This document shows, piece by piece, positions 32,284-47,569 of a stretch of 64,000 nucleotides of DNA. A program made the position numbers and the translations under genes. Source of the stretch: Jaapia argillacea MUCL 33604 (taxonomy: Eukaryota > Basidiomycota > Agaricomycetes > Jaapiales > Jaapiaceae); NCBI GenBank assembly GCA_000697665.1, contig KL197726.1:18011-82010 (forward strand), given 5' to 3'. The notes below the pieces were generated by a model. That model was not told the DNA's origin. It did not search any database and was given only the letters and a program-made list of their open reading frames with translations. Numbering within the stretch: position 1 is the stretch's first letter; each line of letters opens with the position of its first letter.

Positions 32284-33226
32284 TCACCTCATAACAGACC
32301 CGGAATTTGTTTGAAGCAAGCATTTGTGGTTTGGCACCTCCTTGTGGGTGAGAGGGAAACATTCGCGGGGGCTGGGAGAATGGAGGAGATGGAACCGGGT
32401 TCTGAGGCCGAAACCATAAGTTATTATTGCCAGCATCCAAAAATAGGCCCCTCCTTATGATATGATGAAGAGACTAGAGAAATCCCTTTAAGCTCCCACC
32501 GTGACCTTTCGATAAGTGCGAGATGAGATCCTGGTACATCATCCAGTCAGCAGTAGAGTCACCGGCTGAAGGCGCTCGGCGAGGACATGGGTCGCACATA
32601 TTCCGTCTGCCGCGACAAGACAACAATGTTGCCCATGTCGCTTCTCGCGGAATTCGGTGAACGAAGGTGCACAACACCAGATCGAGCTTCTCGCAAATCG
32701 ATTTGGGCCAGTGGTTATTGGTGTGACTGGGGTCAAACGCCCGTCGACGGAATCAGTCTCGAATGTCAAGGAGGGGTGATTAACATTGGCCATGGCTACA
32801 CTGGCTAATCTAGAGCGGAAAGAATCTGTTGGAAGTGTGAGAGTAATGCACACGAAGTACGTACGATTCGGTAAAGTCTTTTCGCATAGATAACAACTAG
32901 GGCGGCCAACGCAATTCAATTCGAGTTCACCACGAAAGCTGGAAAACAAGTTGAGGGTATTCCATGCGAGAATTGGCCTGAAATCCCCGAACTGCTGACT
33001 CTTTGATCGTCTCGCGATGACAATAATTACGGGATTCGAGGAGCCACGGGGCGACGAATGACACGAGTTTGTTCCAAGATAGAGCTGGCTCCAACAAAAA
33101 AAGATTTTAATGATGAAGCTGATGAACACGCACGAGAGGATGAATGAGGAAGAACACTCACGTCAATGGGAAACAATCATGACCTGTGAACCCTCCCACT
33201 CGGCCGGCAACGTCTCACATGCTTGT
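32284..33226. other. intergenic
   Basis: The first 170 bp are the duplicated upstream arm of the secreted-protein unit. An open minus-strand frame at 32539-33129 has no known motif; I do not call it. Confidence 0.4.
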
Positions 33227-34141
33227 CTAACTCGTACTAAGCGTTGCCCAAACGTGACAACTCAGGTCCACAATGACTCCCATACTCCAAATGAATACCG
33301 AAAACTTGATAGCTTCCACGTTTTCTGTTATCCCATGCCAGTAGGGGGCAGTCAGGCGTATCTCGTCTCCAGACCTTATAACCTGGCCCCAGATAGTGTC
33401 GACGGAAAAGGCGATGATGAACAGGCCCAATCCGGCCCAAATGAAGCTCAAGTCAAAGAGCAAGACGAGAGTAAAGATTGCAGAGACGAGAATCAGAGAA
33501 ACAACGACACCAATGAGGGTGTATGAAAGGAGGACGACGCCACCTTCAGAACTAGACTGAGGACGAAGCGGAGTAGAAATGATGGAGCGTGCGTACGGAG
33601 GACTAGTGTGATAACGAGGACGATTGTGATGAATGGAAGGGGCTCGTGCGAGGGAGAATTTACGATATGTTGCCAGTCCGGATCCAGAAACCATCTTGAT
33701 GACGGCGTCGATGACCCCTCGGGTTCAATCCAGGAGAGATAATACAGCCTGGCCAGAACAATCAGCGATGAGTGGGCGCTGCGATGAGAGAAATCGATTC
33801 GGATGTACTCACACCAGGCTACCCACAAGAAGAGCAAAATCTAAGAAGAACTGCGCTTGGGAGGTGTGGTGCTCTGGATACCGAGCGAATATGATTTTGG
33901 AAATACCGAATGTAATCAAGATGGCGAAGGAGGCGATGCGATACGAGGTGAGTATTGGACGCGAGGCTTCTTCGTCCATCACATCAAGGTTGGAGTCATT
34001 CGACGACGACGAAGAGAATGATAGAGAGTTTGCCAAACTCATGGGTTCGCTGACCCAGGAGACAAAGTCTGGTTCATTCGGATATGAACGATGAAGGCGA
34101 TTGTATGACCTGTAACCCGAGTTTCCATCAGTAGCGAGCAT
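33227..34141 (-). CDS. multi-pass membrane protein, unassigned
   Basis: The first exon starts MLATDGNSGYRSYNRLHRSY and runs through a Ser-rich stretch into a membrane helix (SYRIASFAILITFGISKIIF) and part of a second (FFLDFALLVG). A later exon gives two strong helices (VVLLSYTLIGVVVSLILVSA; LSFIWAGLGLFIIAFSVDT), the segment IRSGDEIRLTAPYWHGITEN and a final hydrophobic stretch (FSVFIWSMGVIVDLSC), ending at 33227. That makes four to five membrane passes. The join between about 33820 and 33700 is unresolved: the clear donor (GTGAGT near 33817) does not keep frame with the later exon, so there is a weak donor, a second small intron or a frameshift. No family recognised. Confidence 0.6.
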
Positions 34142-34784
34142 GGAATTGGTTGGCGGGAAGCAAAAGACAAGCGGCAGTGGGATCGATGCTGTTTAGGAGA
34201 CCGTCGGATGGAAATCTAAGGCCAGGCAAAGGCGATGCCGCCTCACTGAGGCTGGCAGGCATGAAGGCCCACAAGTACCAGGTTTGGCAGATCGCCCATT
34301 CAAGCGTGGCGCTCAACCTCGTGGCACCAGGCTGGACGGGCGCTGAGACTAACCTACTCCAGAGTGAAGGTGGCGCTGTATGTTCACTCAGATCGTGCTT
34401 CAAACTATTGGATGCCAAATGGTATTCTCTCGAGAAGGACGTCAATTTATCTAGTAGCGATTGGTGAGCTGCTGAATCATTAGTCCCAGGCAGCGGAACG
34501 CACCGTCTGCCTTGTAGCAGTTCGAGTCTGCGAAGATAGAGATATGAGACTCGGAAGGATTGCAGCTTGAACTTATAATTATGGTTCCAGTGAGTTCGGC
34601 TGTGTCGCACATGTCCGGTGGCCGCCCGTCAGCGTATTTATTCGTGCAGTGTGTTCGTCCAACAGACCATACGTGAGCCCGAAAAAGTACCACATATTAC
34701 CGTCTTGCAATAATGTAGAGGATCCTCGGTACAACAAGTGGATGCTCCATGGAGGGGATAAGCACGCCAACACCTGAACTGTGA
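34142..34784. other. intergenic left of the foldback element
   Basis: Open frames on both strands here are not supported by any motif. The TGTGA at 34780-34784 is the candidate target-site duplication of the next element. Confidence 0.4.
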
Positions 34785-35565
34785 TGCTCAGTAAAAACGA
34801 AAGTCAAAGGACAGTCGAAAAAGAGGTCATATAGTCAATAAAAGTCAAGATTTTTTGATGGATTGATACCCGAACTGTTTCGTTGACTAAATAGTCAAAG
34901 AAAGTCGAAATACAGTCCGTCGGGCGGCAGCCTAAAAAGCCAAAAAGAAAACACCGAAAGAAACACCGAGCGGGAATCGAACCGAAAGCCTAAAGAAAGA
35001 AACACAAACAACAGAAACACAGCAAGCGAAACAGCGGCCATAACCACTAGGCAACAAAGCCATATAGATCTGATGCAATGGCGGCTAATTGAGGGTGTTA
35101 GCTTGCCACCCAGCTGCCACATCACCCCATCACCACCCCCCGAGCCTGACAAAACCCCCGCTGAGGAACAATGTTCCGACAAGTAAGAATCTCCAATACT
35201 ATGGATGGGATGTGAGCTGGGGGGTGGTGTGGCAGCCGGGCAGCGAGCTAATACCCTCAATTAGCCGCCATTGCGTCAGATCTATATGGCTTTGTTGCGT
35301 AGTGGTTATTACCGCTGTTTCTCTTGCTGTGTTTCTGTTATTTGTGTTTCTTTCTCTAGGCTTTCGGTTCGATTCCCGCTCGGTGTTTCTTTTGGTGTTT
35401 TTTTTTTTGGCTTTTTGGGCTGCCGCCCGACGGACTGTATTTCGACTTTCTTTGACTATTTAGTCAACGAAACCGTTCGGGTATCAATCCATCAAAAAAT
35501 CTTGACTTTTATTGACTATATGACCTCTTTTTCGACTGTCCTTTGACTTTCGTTTTTACTGAGCA
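34785..35565. mobile_element. 781-bp foldback element with arms of about 350 bp
   Basis: The two ends are inverted copies of each other for about 350 bp (34785 to about 35140, and about 35215 to 35565), beginning TGCTCAGTAAAAACG and ending CGTTTTTACTGAGCA. TGTGA stands directly outside both ends (34780-34784 and 35566-35570), a candidate 5-bp target duplication. The outer 130 bp of each arm repeat AGTCAA/AGTCGA motifs several times, as subterminal transposase sites often do. The centre is about 75 bp. There is no coding capacity, so it is non-autonomous. Each arm contains a tRNA-like Pol III promoter (see separate entry). Confidence 0.8.
35288..35410 (+). repeat. tRNA-like Pol III promoter unit in the right arm
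   Basis: An A-box-like TTGCGTAGTGGTTATTAC at about 35293 is followed about 70 nt later by a perfect B box GGTTCGATTCC (35366-35376). A long T run near 35397-35408 would end Pol III transcription. The left arm holds the same unit on the minus strand, where the A-box region reads TTGCCTAGTGGTTATGG, closer to a tRNA. It does not fold as a complete tRNA (the middle is expanded with TTTCTGTT-type repeats), so it is tRNA-derived rather than a tRNA gene. Confidence 0.6.
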
Positions 35566-35762
35566 TGTGATGGGCGTCTAAACAAGACGGCAAATGCCCA
35601 GGGCGCTTCCTTCACTTTACACTACTGCGTTACGGAGGGTCGACCCAGGCTTTGGTGCTCCCCGCAGTCATCTGCACACGGCGGGCAGTGGTAACCGACG
35701 CGTAGCGACGTGCAACAAATATATAAGTATTCTCCAGTTCTCCTTATCTACTCCTGAACCCC

Positions 35763-37382
35763 ATGGATACCGACGACAACATGGACCATTCCCAAGATCC
35801 CCTCGAGGCCATTGAACGAGGTGCCAATCCGAAGGATGACCAAGTTGATCCTCAAGCAGAACGCAGTTCGCGCTGTCCTTGCCGCCGCAAGGGAACCAGC
35901 GCCTGCCAGAAACGCCGGCGCTTCGTTGTCTTCACCTTCCTGTCTCTCTTAGCGATCATATGCTTCACCCATCTCCCGTCTCGTATCATCAGTAAGCTCT
36001 CTAGACTCCCCGACAAGTTGAATCGCCTCTACGTGAATTTGGTTTCTCTCTTATTTGGGGTTCGTCACTCACTTGCGCCCATCTCCAGCTTGGAATTGGA
36101 GGCGATTGGGAGGAATCTACACCTGGTTGCGTTACATCCGATCCGTGGAGCTTCAATGTGACTCAGGGCAGTGGTGCCTCGACCAGTTGGTTCGGCTCGG
36201 CCACTTACGATCTGCCCTCGTCCGCCGACAACCTCTTCGTTCTAGCAAGAGGTCCGAAGATGTCAGGAAATGTCGATATCGTCACATCAGAGTCTGACTC
36301 GGATGATTTTCGAGTCGAGGTTCGGGCACTCCACGATCGTCAGGCTCTGACCAACGTCAAGATTTGTACTCTGGAACCATATGAGAGCCGGATTGGTGTC
36401 GGGATATTTGTACGTTGTTATCCCCTGCGATCGAATCAAATGTTCATAAATGTCTTTCCGCCTTTCTAGACTCCACCTCACTGGAGATTTTGGGGTGGAC
36501 CCAGAAATCCCCTTCGCTTTGAGATCACGGTCCATATTCCCCGCGTAAAGTCTCCACCCCGACTCCAGGCGACATGCAAGCATCTGTCCCTATACAGTCG
36601 GATGTTGTCGCACACCTTTGGAGATCTTTCAGAATCTGTCAAGTTGGGAGGGATCTACGTCATCAGTAACCAGGCCATCTCAGCTGTCGTGAGTACCCGA
36701 TGTCGATGCACCTCCAAAACTATATCATTCTCATTTACCTCCAGTCGCTGTTCGCCCGGACGCTGTCAGTGGTTACGTTCAAAGCGCCAATCGAAGGGTA
36801 CTACCAGGCGGAGCAATACTTGAACCTCCAAGCACACGAATCCAACGTAAAGGCTAGCGCGACCCTTTACAATGTTGGAGGAATGCGTCCACCGTTCTTC
36901 TCCCTGAAAGCTAGAAACGGGTATGAATCCCAGTTGACTCGTTCGAGTCGATCTAATAGATGTCCACTTTTAACAGAGGTATTGATGCCAACGTCTCATT
37001 GATCGACATGGTCTCGAGCCCCACCCCTTCATTCAGCGGCGTTGTAGAGGTCTCCAACGGCCCTCTCAACCTTGCCTTCCCAAACCAACCCTTGAATTCC
37101 GAGCTCTCATTTAGAGTTGATGGGATGCACGCTCCCGTCAACATCACACTTCATCCCGCATATCAAGGGAAATTCAACCTCGCCACATCCCACGCGCAAC
37201 CCCAGGTTGAAGATCGTGGTGTTCAGGATCCAGCTGGTAAAGGGCGCTACAGATCAATTCTCCAGGATTCAGATGGAGTTGGCAGGGTGACGGGTCTTGT
37301 GTACTGGGATGCGGAGAGGAATGTCGATGGAAGCGTTGTGGAAGTGAAGACTTGCCATGCTCCCGTTCGTTTGTCGCTGTGA
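35763..37382 (+). CDS. single-pass membrane-anchored beta-repeat protein (DUF7330-like)
   Basis: Model join(35763..36032, 36089..36409, 36470..36688, 36745..36920, 36977..37382), 463 aa, all phases agree. The cytosolic N-terminus is acidic and then very basic with cysteines (CPCRRKGTSACQKRRR), followed by one membrane helix (FVVFTFLSLLAIICFTHL), so it is type II. The rest is outside the membrane: beta-strand repeats such as SADNLFVLARGPKMSGNVDIV, LNLQAHESNVKASATLYN and ANVSLIDMVSSPTPSFSGVVEV. These resemble the adhesin-like DUF4097/DUF7330 architecture common in Agaricomycetes; the domain name is from memory of the pattern, not a search. The donor at 36033 was preferred over GTAAGC at 35992, which breaks the frame. 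It ends CHAPVRLSL. Confidence 0.8.
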
Positions 37383-38186
37383 AGGATCTTACATCCTGTC
37401 GTGCGCCTTCTGTAACATTCATATTGTACAAAGTATGTGTTCCTCTGCCCGAATTCCCCGTCCTATCGGCTGTGTCAGATTCCTCAAGCAAGGCCTACTT
37501 CCGTACTAATCGTGTCTATCAACTGAATAGATTCTTCGCCAAGCCTTCCCAAGTCGTCGGTGGCGTGGATGGGCGCTTAACCCTAACCTACTCCGCTTCC
37601 ATCTCCGCCACAGCCAGTGCCTCCAAGAGTCGAACCTGTCGGCCTTTGAAAGTTGACTCATGCGTGGCGGGACATCATAGCTCGACTCAAGACCCTGCGA
37701 CCGGTGCCAGGACCAGGAAAAAATGCTCCCATTGTTCAGCCATACCAGAGTACAAGTGTGTACAGCCCTTTTCATTTACGCTGCAAATGTTCAAACACCC
37801 TCTGACGTCATTCCATCCAACTGGAGTCCTCTCCTAATCAACAACACTCGCAGATCTTGTCAGTGTTCGCAAATTCTCAACCGTTCATCTTCTCCTTCAA
37901 CCACAGTGTAGGTTAGTGAAGGTCTGGTCGTTCATCAAATTACATCACGACCCTTCTATCCAAAGTTTGCGATGGAAGGGCCCTATTGGTCAAACCTTTT
38001 AAACTCAGTTGCACTGACGTCGATCACGCGCCTCAAGCTGTGTCTCCACTGAGAGTGCTCGGTGCTCAATGTATTTATCGGAAGGACCTTTGCAATTGAA
38101 GGCGCTGTCGTATATCCCATGCCTATATCTCTACTGCTTCCACGGATCTTTTTCCTTATCTCCTTCATCTCCCCCATTCCCATACA
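37383..38186. other. intergenic
   Basis: A 161-codon plus-strand frame (37352-37837) overlaps the previous gene's end and shows no domain. It is Ser/Thr-rich and could be a remnant of a neighbouring copy, but I cannot support it. Confidence 0.4.
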
Positions 38187-39991
38187 ATGGTTCCACGCAT
38201 CCCCCCGCATGTGAGTATTGGTTCATTCTCTTGCTTCAATCCTGTTGATCTCCCTTCCATTCACCCCACAGCGAGAAACAAGATTTGCTCCCTTCAGATT
38301 CGCCGATCTTCCTTCGGTTCAGCAATACCTGAAGCCGCAATACTCTGACTCGATCCAAGTTGATGCTTTCGTTCGATGGGCACACTCTATCGAAGCAAGT
38401 TCCGATCATGTCGACAAGTTTTTCCTTCGCGAAATGAAGTGGGCGAGTACCCCAAGCAGTCGGAAAGCCATAGGTGGCCTCATGCCATGTCACGAATACC
38501 TCCTCCTAACATTTGAAAGGGAGATGCACACGGTTACGTTTCGTGTCGAACGTGATACGAATTCGTGGAGAACCATCTTCGGACTCCAGCGTTCCTCCAT
38601 CCGCAAGGACCTGATCAAGATATGGGATGAAGATGAAGCACGAACGAGCGACGACACTAACGTCGCTACCCTCGAGCTCAAAGGCTGTTCGCTCATCTCT
38701 ATTCGCCGTTTCGCCAAACTCCTCCGCATTACCACCGCGTTCTCCCGATACTATAACCTCTGGACGTTCAACTGCTGGTGGTTCGTCGGCCAGTTGTGGA
38801 GTAATCTGGTCCGTGCATTGCCAGAAGGTGTCGTTCAGGAGTTTCGCAAAGCAGACGACGTTGCCAGCCATCTCACTGGTGGGTCAGAAGCCCTGATATT
38901 CGGGAGAATGAAGCAACTCGTCCATCTGGAGTGTGTCAAACGATTTCATGGTACGCCGGCTGTTTCGAAAGCCGCAAAGGAGGTGGAATTGGTCACGGGC
39001 CTGATCGAGGTGAACTTTGGGAGAGGAGTTCGTCGGGCGAAAGATGTAAAGGAAGACCGAAGAAAACTCAAGGAGGAGCTCCGTGATTTGCATAGTGAGA
39101 ACGTCTCTTCGGAGGTTCCATTGGAATCCCCGGGTTTGGACTCACCAGGTGTCAACGGGGAACTTCGGGCTATCATCGAGCAGTTGCGAGGAGAGATTGA
39201 AAGTCTCAAGAACGAGATACAGAAGCTGAGAAGGACTGCAAAGACCCAGTGCGTGAAATCAGGATCCGGCAAGTCATATTCTATAGCCCTGCTTCTCCGA
39301 TTGACCGAATATTCCAGAAAATCCTACTAGTGTAGTTCCTCCCTCAAGAACAACGGCACGGCTTGGTATCGGATCTTTCAACGCCTCCCCAGCCCTGGTC
39401 TCCGACGGCGGTTTGCTTGCACCTCCGGATAACACCTGCGCGATCTCCCCTCATTCTGCAAGTCATATTCCGTGGCCGGTGGGAAACAGCTGCCCGCCCT
39501 CGCCTACTGGATCACACGAACGCTCTATGGGAAACCCAGCATATCCTTGTGGCTCAGAGCCCACTCCCCCTGTACCACCGTGGCGCAAGCCTTCATTTGC
39601 GCAAGTTGTCAAAACAGGAGCCAAGCCATCTGCTTCGGTAGCGTTACCTCGTATCATCACCACGGGGATCTCGCAAAGCCATAGCGCCCGCTCCATCGTT
39701 GACATCGACCGGAAGGGTGTCAAGCAGCCTGACCTTCCGCTGCTGATTCGTTCAGTTTCTGTCATCACTGTCAGGACATCGAAAACGAGCCATCCATCGT
39801 CGTATGCAGATGCCGCCAAGGCAAGGGTAAATTGTTCGCCTCCGTCTTCCTCAAGTTATCCTACAAGGAGCACCCCGGCCCCAACGCCGAATCCTACCAG
39901 GAGAGTCCGGACCTCTGGAGAGAGCCCTGGAGTTCCGTTGGTCACCGGGAGAAGACCGACGCCGCTACGGAGGAGGAGCACTACGAACTAG
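38187..39991 (+). CDS. FNCWWF-family protein B (unassigned, possible papain-like/LRAT-like fold)
   Basis: Model join(38187..38210, 38272..39248, 39331..39991), 553 aa. A short first exon (MVPRIPPH) precedes the domain. Conserved with protein A: FRFADLPSVQQYLKP, PCHEYLLLTF (His 82), FRVERDTNSWRTI, YNLWTFNCWWFVGQLWSNL (Cys 176), FGRMKQLVHLEC, a coiled coil (IIEQLRGEIESLKNEIQKL), and a Pro/Ser-rich tail with PSFAQVVK and SYADAAKARV. The last intron sits at the matching place in both genes: the exon after it begins VVPPSRTTARLGI here and ETVVSRTTVQLDI in protein A. Function unknown. Confidence 0.75.
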
Positions 39992-40958
39992 CACGTCGCA
40001 ATCGGTTATATTCCCCCATTTCGGGGACCCCCTACCCAAGCCTATACACCAATACACCACAAGGAACACGGAATACGTGTTGACAGTCTTCGAGGGCAGG
40101 CCCTCAGGTAGGCGATACCATGCCCAGCTCCTTTCGATCACGTATCGCAACCACCGAATTCACATCTGCCTGATATTTGCGAAGGGATGTATGACACGAA
40201 TTCCTGGGTATCCTTCTCCGAGCCGTAGGCACCTTCGTTTCGAACCTCGAAATCACAGACTCGACTCGACTTGCATGTGCTAACTGTCAACTAATATCGA
40301 TTGTCGGCGCTGTGGAACCAATTTGCTGCTCGGTTTGCTGCCCCTCCAGCGTATACTATCTCGACTTTGAACAATATGGACTTATGATTACATCCCTGCA
40401 CCCTGTCCTCCGCCTGTTAATCATCATATTATTGGAGCTCTTTAGTGACGTGTATCCATCAAGTCGTTACGAAGATGATCGCAGCAAAGTCCCAGCATTC
40501 AATAACCGATACAAGATAAAATCACCTCGATGTGCAGTCTATTACAGTACCATCCACAAAAAGTCAAGTCCGACATGTGCATGAGGCGAGTTCAAAAGCT
40601 CCGAGTCGTCATTAAATGATTATTTAAGCCCAGATTAGGGGAAGGCGTCCGATTGAGATGTCTTTTGAATGTCGCTCTCCAAGACACTGGACCGATGACG
40701 AGTATGCATAGTGCATGGTGGAACTTCGCAGAGAGAAAAATATTGACGTCGCAGAGGTGACAGTCAGTCCGCCATGACCGCAATTGTCGCTCGTCTACGT
40801 GGACACAGGTTTGAATCCAAGGTAAACAACATAGAGGTGAAGTAACGTACGATAACAATACACACTGAGAAAGCGAAAAACAGCGCTATATCGTAAAACA
40901 TAAATAGTCAAAACGATGTCCAAAAACCAACTACGTAAATAAGTGGCGCACAGGACAA
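39992..40958. other. intergenic
   Basis: No gene found on either strand; only short frames without motifs. The two flanking genes converge here. Confidence 0.45.
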
Positions 40959-42715
40959 TTAGGGATTGTTTTGGGGTCGGGTGTCGGGAGTGGCTGGGGC
41001 ACCTGGGGGTCGATAGTCTGCATATGGTGGAGGGAGTTCCGCAACAACGCCTCCATCTTGATGTTGCACGATCCGCAGACCTTCCACAGTGGGCAACAAA
41101 CCTGCGCTTGAGCTCCCAGCACCATTCGCAGACGACCCAACACCGCTTGCGCCTCGGGGTCGAGGGCCTGCAGCTCCTTTTCGTCGCCTCTTACTCGTGT
41201 CTCCTGACGACGACGACCCATCGACGCTTTCGTCCAGAGGGGAAGTGGTTGACCGGAGTGCTGCCATGCGATATGGATACGGAGAATGTGGTGAGCCATC
41301 CGAAGAGGTGTCGGCGAGGAAAGGTGTGACGGCGGTTGGGGGTGAATCGGAGCACCCGGCCATGGAAGGGTCAAGAGGTTCCCATGCCAAATCACCCAGG
41401 GCTTGATTGGTTGGACCCAATGATCTTGTACGAGAATAGGCAGGGTAGGCAGGGTAAACAGGGGGAATAGTGTCGGGCTCGTGAAGGGGACCTTCGTGCC
41501 ACGGTCGCACCCTGTTGTCAAATTGCTTTCCGAATATCCACATCTTCTTCTTTCGCATGTACAAGACTGCTCCCGCGATCATCGCGATGAGAAGGAGAGG
41601 GATGGTGACGCCCACGATGACACCGGTGTGGTCCACTGGGGTAGGAGTAGGTGTTGTTTTGACTTGAGTTGAGTTGCCAAAGGTGGTGACAAGTCCAGTG
41701 CAGTCGACGTTTGTGGATCCATAGGTGTTAACGGGCTGGGTTGAAATGCCCCAACGCCCTGTTCTGAAGAATGGGTCAAAATGAGGTGTCAGGAAGAAGA
41801 GAATGGGGCCTTACGAGTCAACCACGGCAGCTATGGGAAATATATTCGTAAATTTCCAAGTTGATAGAGGATATGAATGAACTCACCAAGCATCTTCCCG
41901 TTGGGATCCGCTCTATCAATGTAAGTCATGACATCGTTTCCTGGTCCCAAGGTTACATTCGTCACAATGGGAGAATTCAGGGCGGCGAGGGAGATGTTGT
42001 AGGGTGGTTTACCACCCTTGACTGTCAAACCCCATTGCTGACAGGTCTTTAAGCGATTGTCCGTAATGTTGGATACGACAACGAAGGAAGAGTCGGGCGT
42101 GGAGGTGATATTACAAGTGGTAGGTGATGTGGCGGCTACGAACCTTGCTCAGCTCCAGTAGCAAATGAGATGAAAAATGAAGGCTCACCAGTTATATTAT
42201 AGAAGGTCGGAGCGATCCCACCAGCATTACCGTCAGCGTCTGCCATCGTCAGCATCAAACTCGAGTCTAGTAGGGCTGTGGTTAGTCCCTGACAACGTGA
42301 TGAGGCGACCAAACAACGTACTGGCTCGATGATTGACGGTCCAGTGGAGGTTGAGAGGATCCATTCCAGCATAGTCGACAGTTGTGAACCCTCCCAGTTG
42401 AAAGGCGATGACATAGTAGGGCGGTCTGCCGAGGGTGGTGGTGTTTGGTGCGGCGAAGGCGTAAAGGGTGAGGTTTTGACATTCTTGAAAGGTCGTTAAG
42501 AGCGTCTGAGGGGTCAGTGAGTGTTGGTCACACGAGACATGCCGATCGTGGAAGAGGGCAAGAATAGAAAGACTTGAGCAGTGAAAATTGACACGCACAT
42601 CGTTGATTCCCCATTTGAACGCAGCCTTCTGCGCACTGGACCTAGTGATCAGAATCGCGAGCTGCAGCAGGACGAGAATATCCAAAGGAAGACCTGAAGA
42701 TAGCCAGGGAATCAT
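40959..42715 (-). CDS. type I membrane protein with PPPY cytoplasmic tail
   Basis: Model complement(join(40959..41763, 41815..41830, 41887..42135, 42189..42266, 42322..42505, 42599..42715)), 482 aa. One exon is only 16 nt, required to keep phase. Signal peptide from MIPWLSSGLPLDILVLLQLA; two beta-sandwich-like extracellular repeats (CQNLTLYAFAAPNTTTLGRPPYYVIAF and CQQW.LTVKGGKPPYNISLAAL), each pairing a Cys with a PPY turn, as seen in many basidiomycete surface proteins. A Thr/Pro stalk precedes the membrane helix (GVIVGVTIPLLLIAMIAGAVLYM) and a KKK stop. The 200-residue Ser/Pro-rich cytoplasmic tail ends near ELPPPYADY, a PPxY motif recognised by WW domains of Rsp5/Nedd4-type ligases. Possibly a wall or surface sensor; role inferred. 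Confidence 0.82.
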
Positions 42716-43234
42716 ATTATTGGAGGAGGAGGACGAGGAAAGCAAAGATAGGAGACGCAGGCGGTCGGGTATAGTTGCTGGTATTCAAATCATAGCCCGC
42801 ACACAGCCTCGAATAGGAACACCGCATAAGACACAGACTCGTTCAAACTCAAACTCAACTTCCTGGCCCGGACTACATTCTGCATCTTAGTATTGCTTGG
42901 TACCTTATTGCCCCGTACTCCACAGCTCCAATCTATTCATCGCATCCATAATCCCTCTCAGTGCAGTGGATCGGTACCACATAGCTTGGTAACTTTGGCG
43001 CGCCCGCTTGGCGACCATCACCACTTCTCTGAGAATTTTCCTTCGTGGAGATTCTCGACCCGTGCTCGGGCATGAATACCCTCCGTCGTGATGGCTGACG
43101 TTGAGTCTCCACCTTCTTCGCCTCGTTGCCACTCGGCGTGAGCACATCAGTTCTCTTATCCGACTCTAGAGTGTTTCAGTTGCGGCTCTTGAAGTCCAAA
43201 TGGTTCAACTTTCAAGGGAATTTCTTGACTCAAA
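42716..43234. other. intergenic between membrane-protein gene and PEX1 3' end
   Basis: Contains the promoter of the membrane-protein gene. No other gene seen. Confidence 0.45.
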
Positions 43235-47446
<4,212 letters not shown>

Positions 47447-47534
47447 TCCCGTCGGAGTCGTTGTGTGAGTTGCCTTTGATTTGGCTGGTCGATGCTTGGC
47501 TCAATGTCCAGTTGCGGGAAGATCATAACCGGTG

Positions 47535-47569
47535 CACGTGATTGATGCACGTGATAACACAACCACGTG
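47535..47569. promoter_or_regulatory. three CACGTG E-boxes
   Basis: CACGTG at 47535-47540, 47548-47553 and 47564-47569, spaced 13 and 16 bp, 90-125 bp upstream of the PEX1 start. Palindromic CACGTG is bound by bHLH factors; triple occurrence in 35 bp is unlikely by chance. The regulator is unknown. Confidence 0.6.

Noticed and set aside
34150-34467. Plus-strand frame beside the foldback element
   Set aside because: No motif, overlaps the 5' side of the membrane-protein gene, and shows no splice partner.
35288-35376. A true tRNA gene
   Set aside because: The A box and B box are present, but the anticodon stem is replaced by T-rich repeats, so it cannot fold as a tRNA.
37352-37837. 161-codon frame after the anchored beta-repeat protein
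   Set aside because: Overlaps the end of the previous gene in another frame and has no conserved motif.
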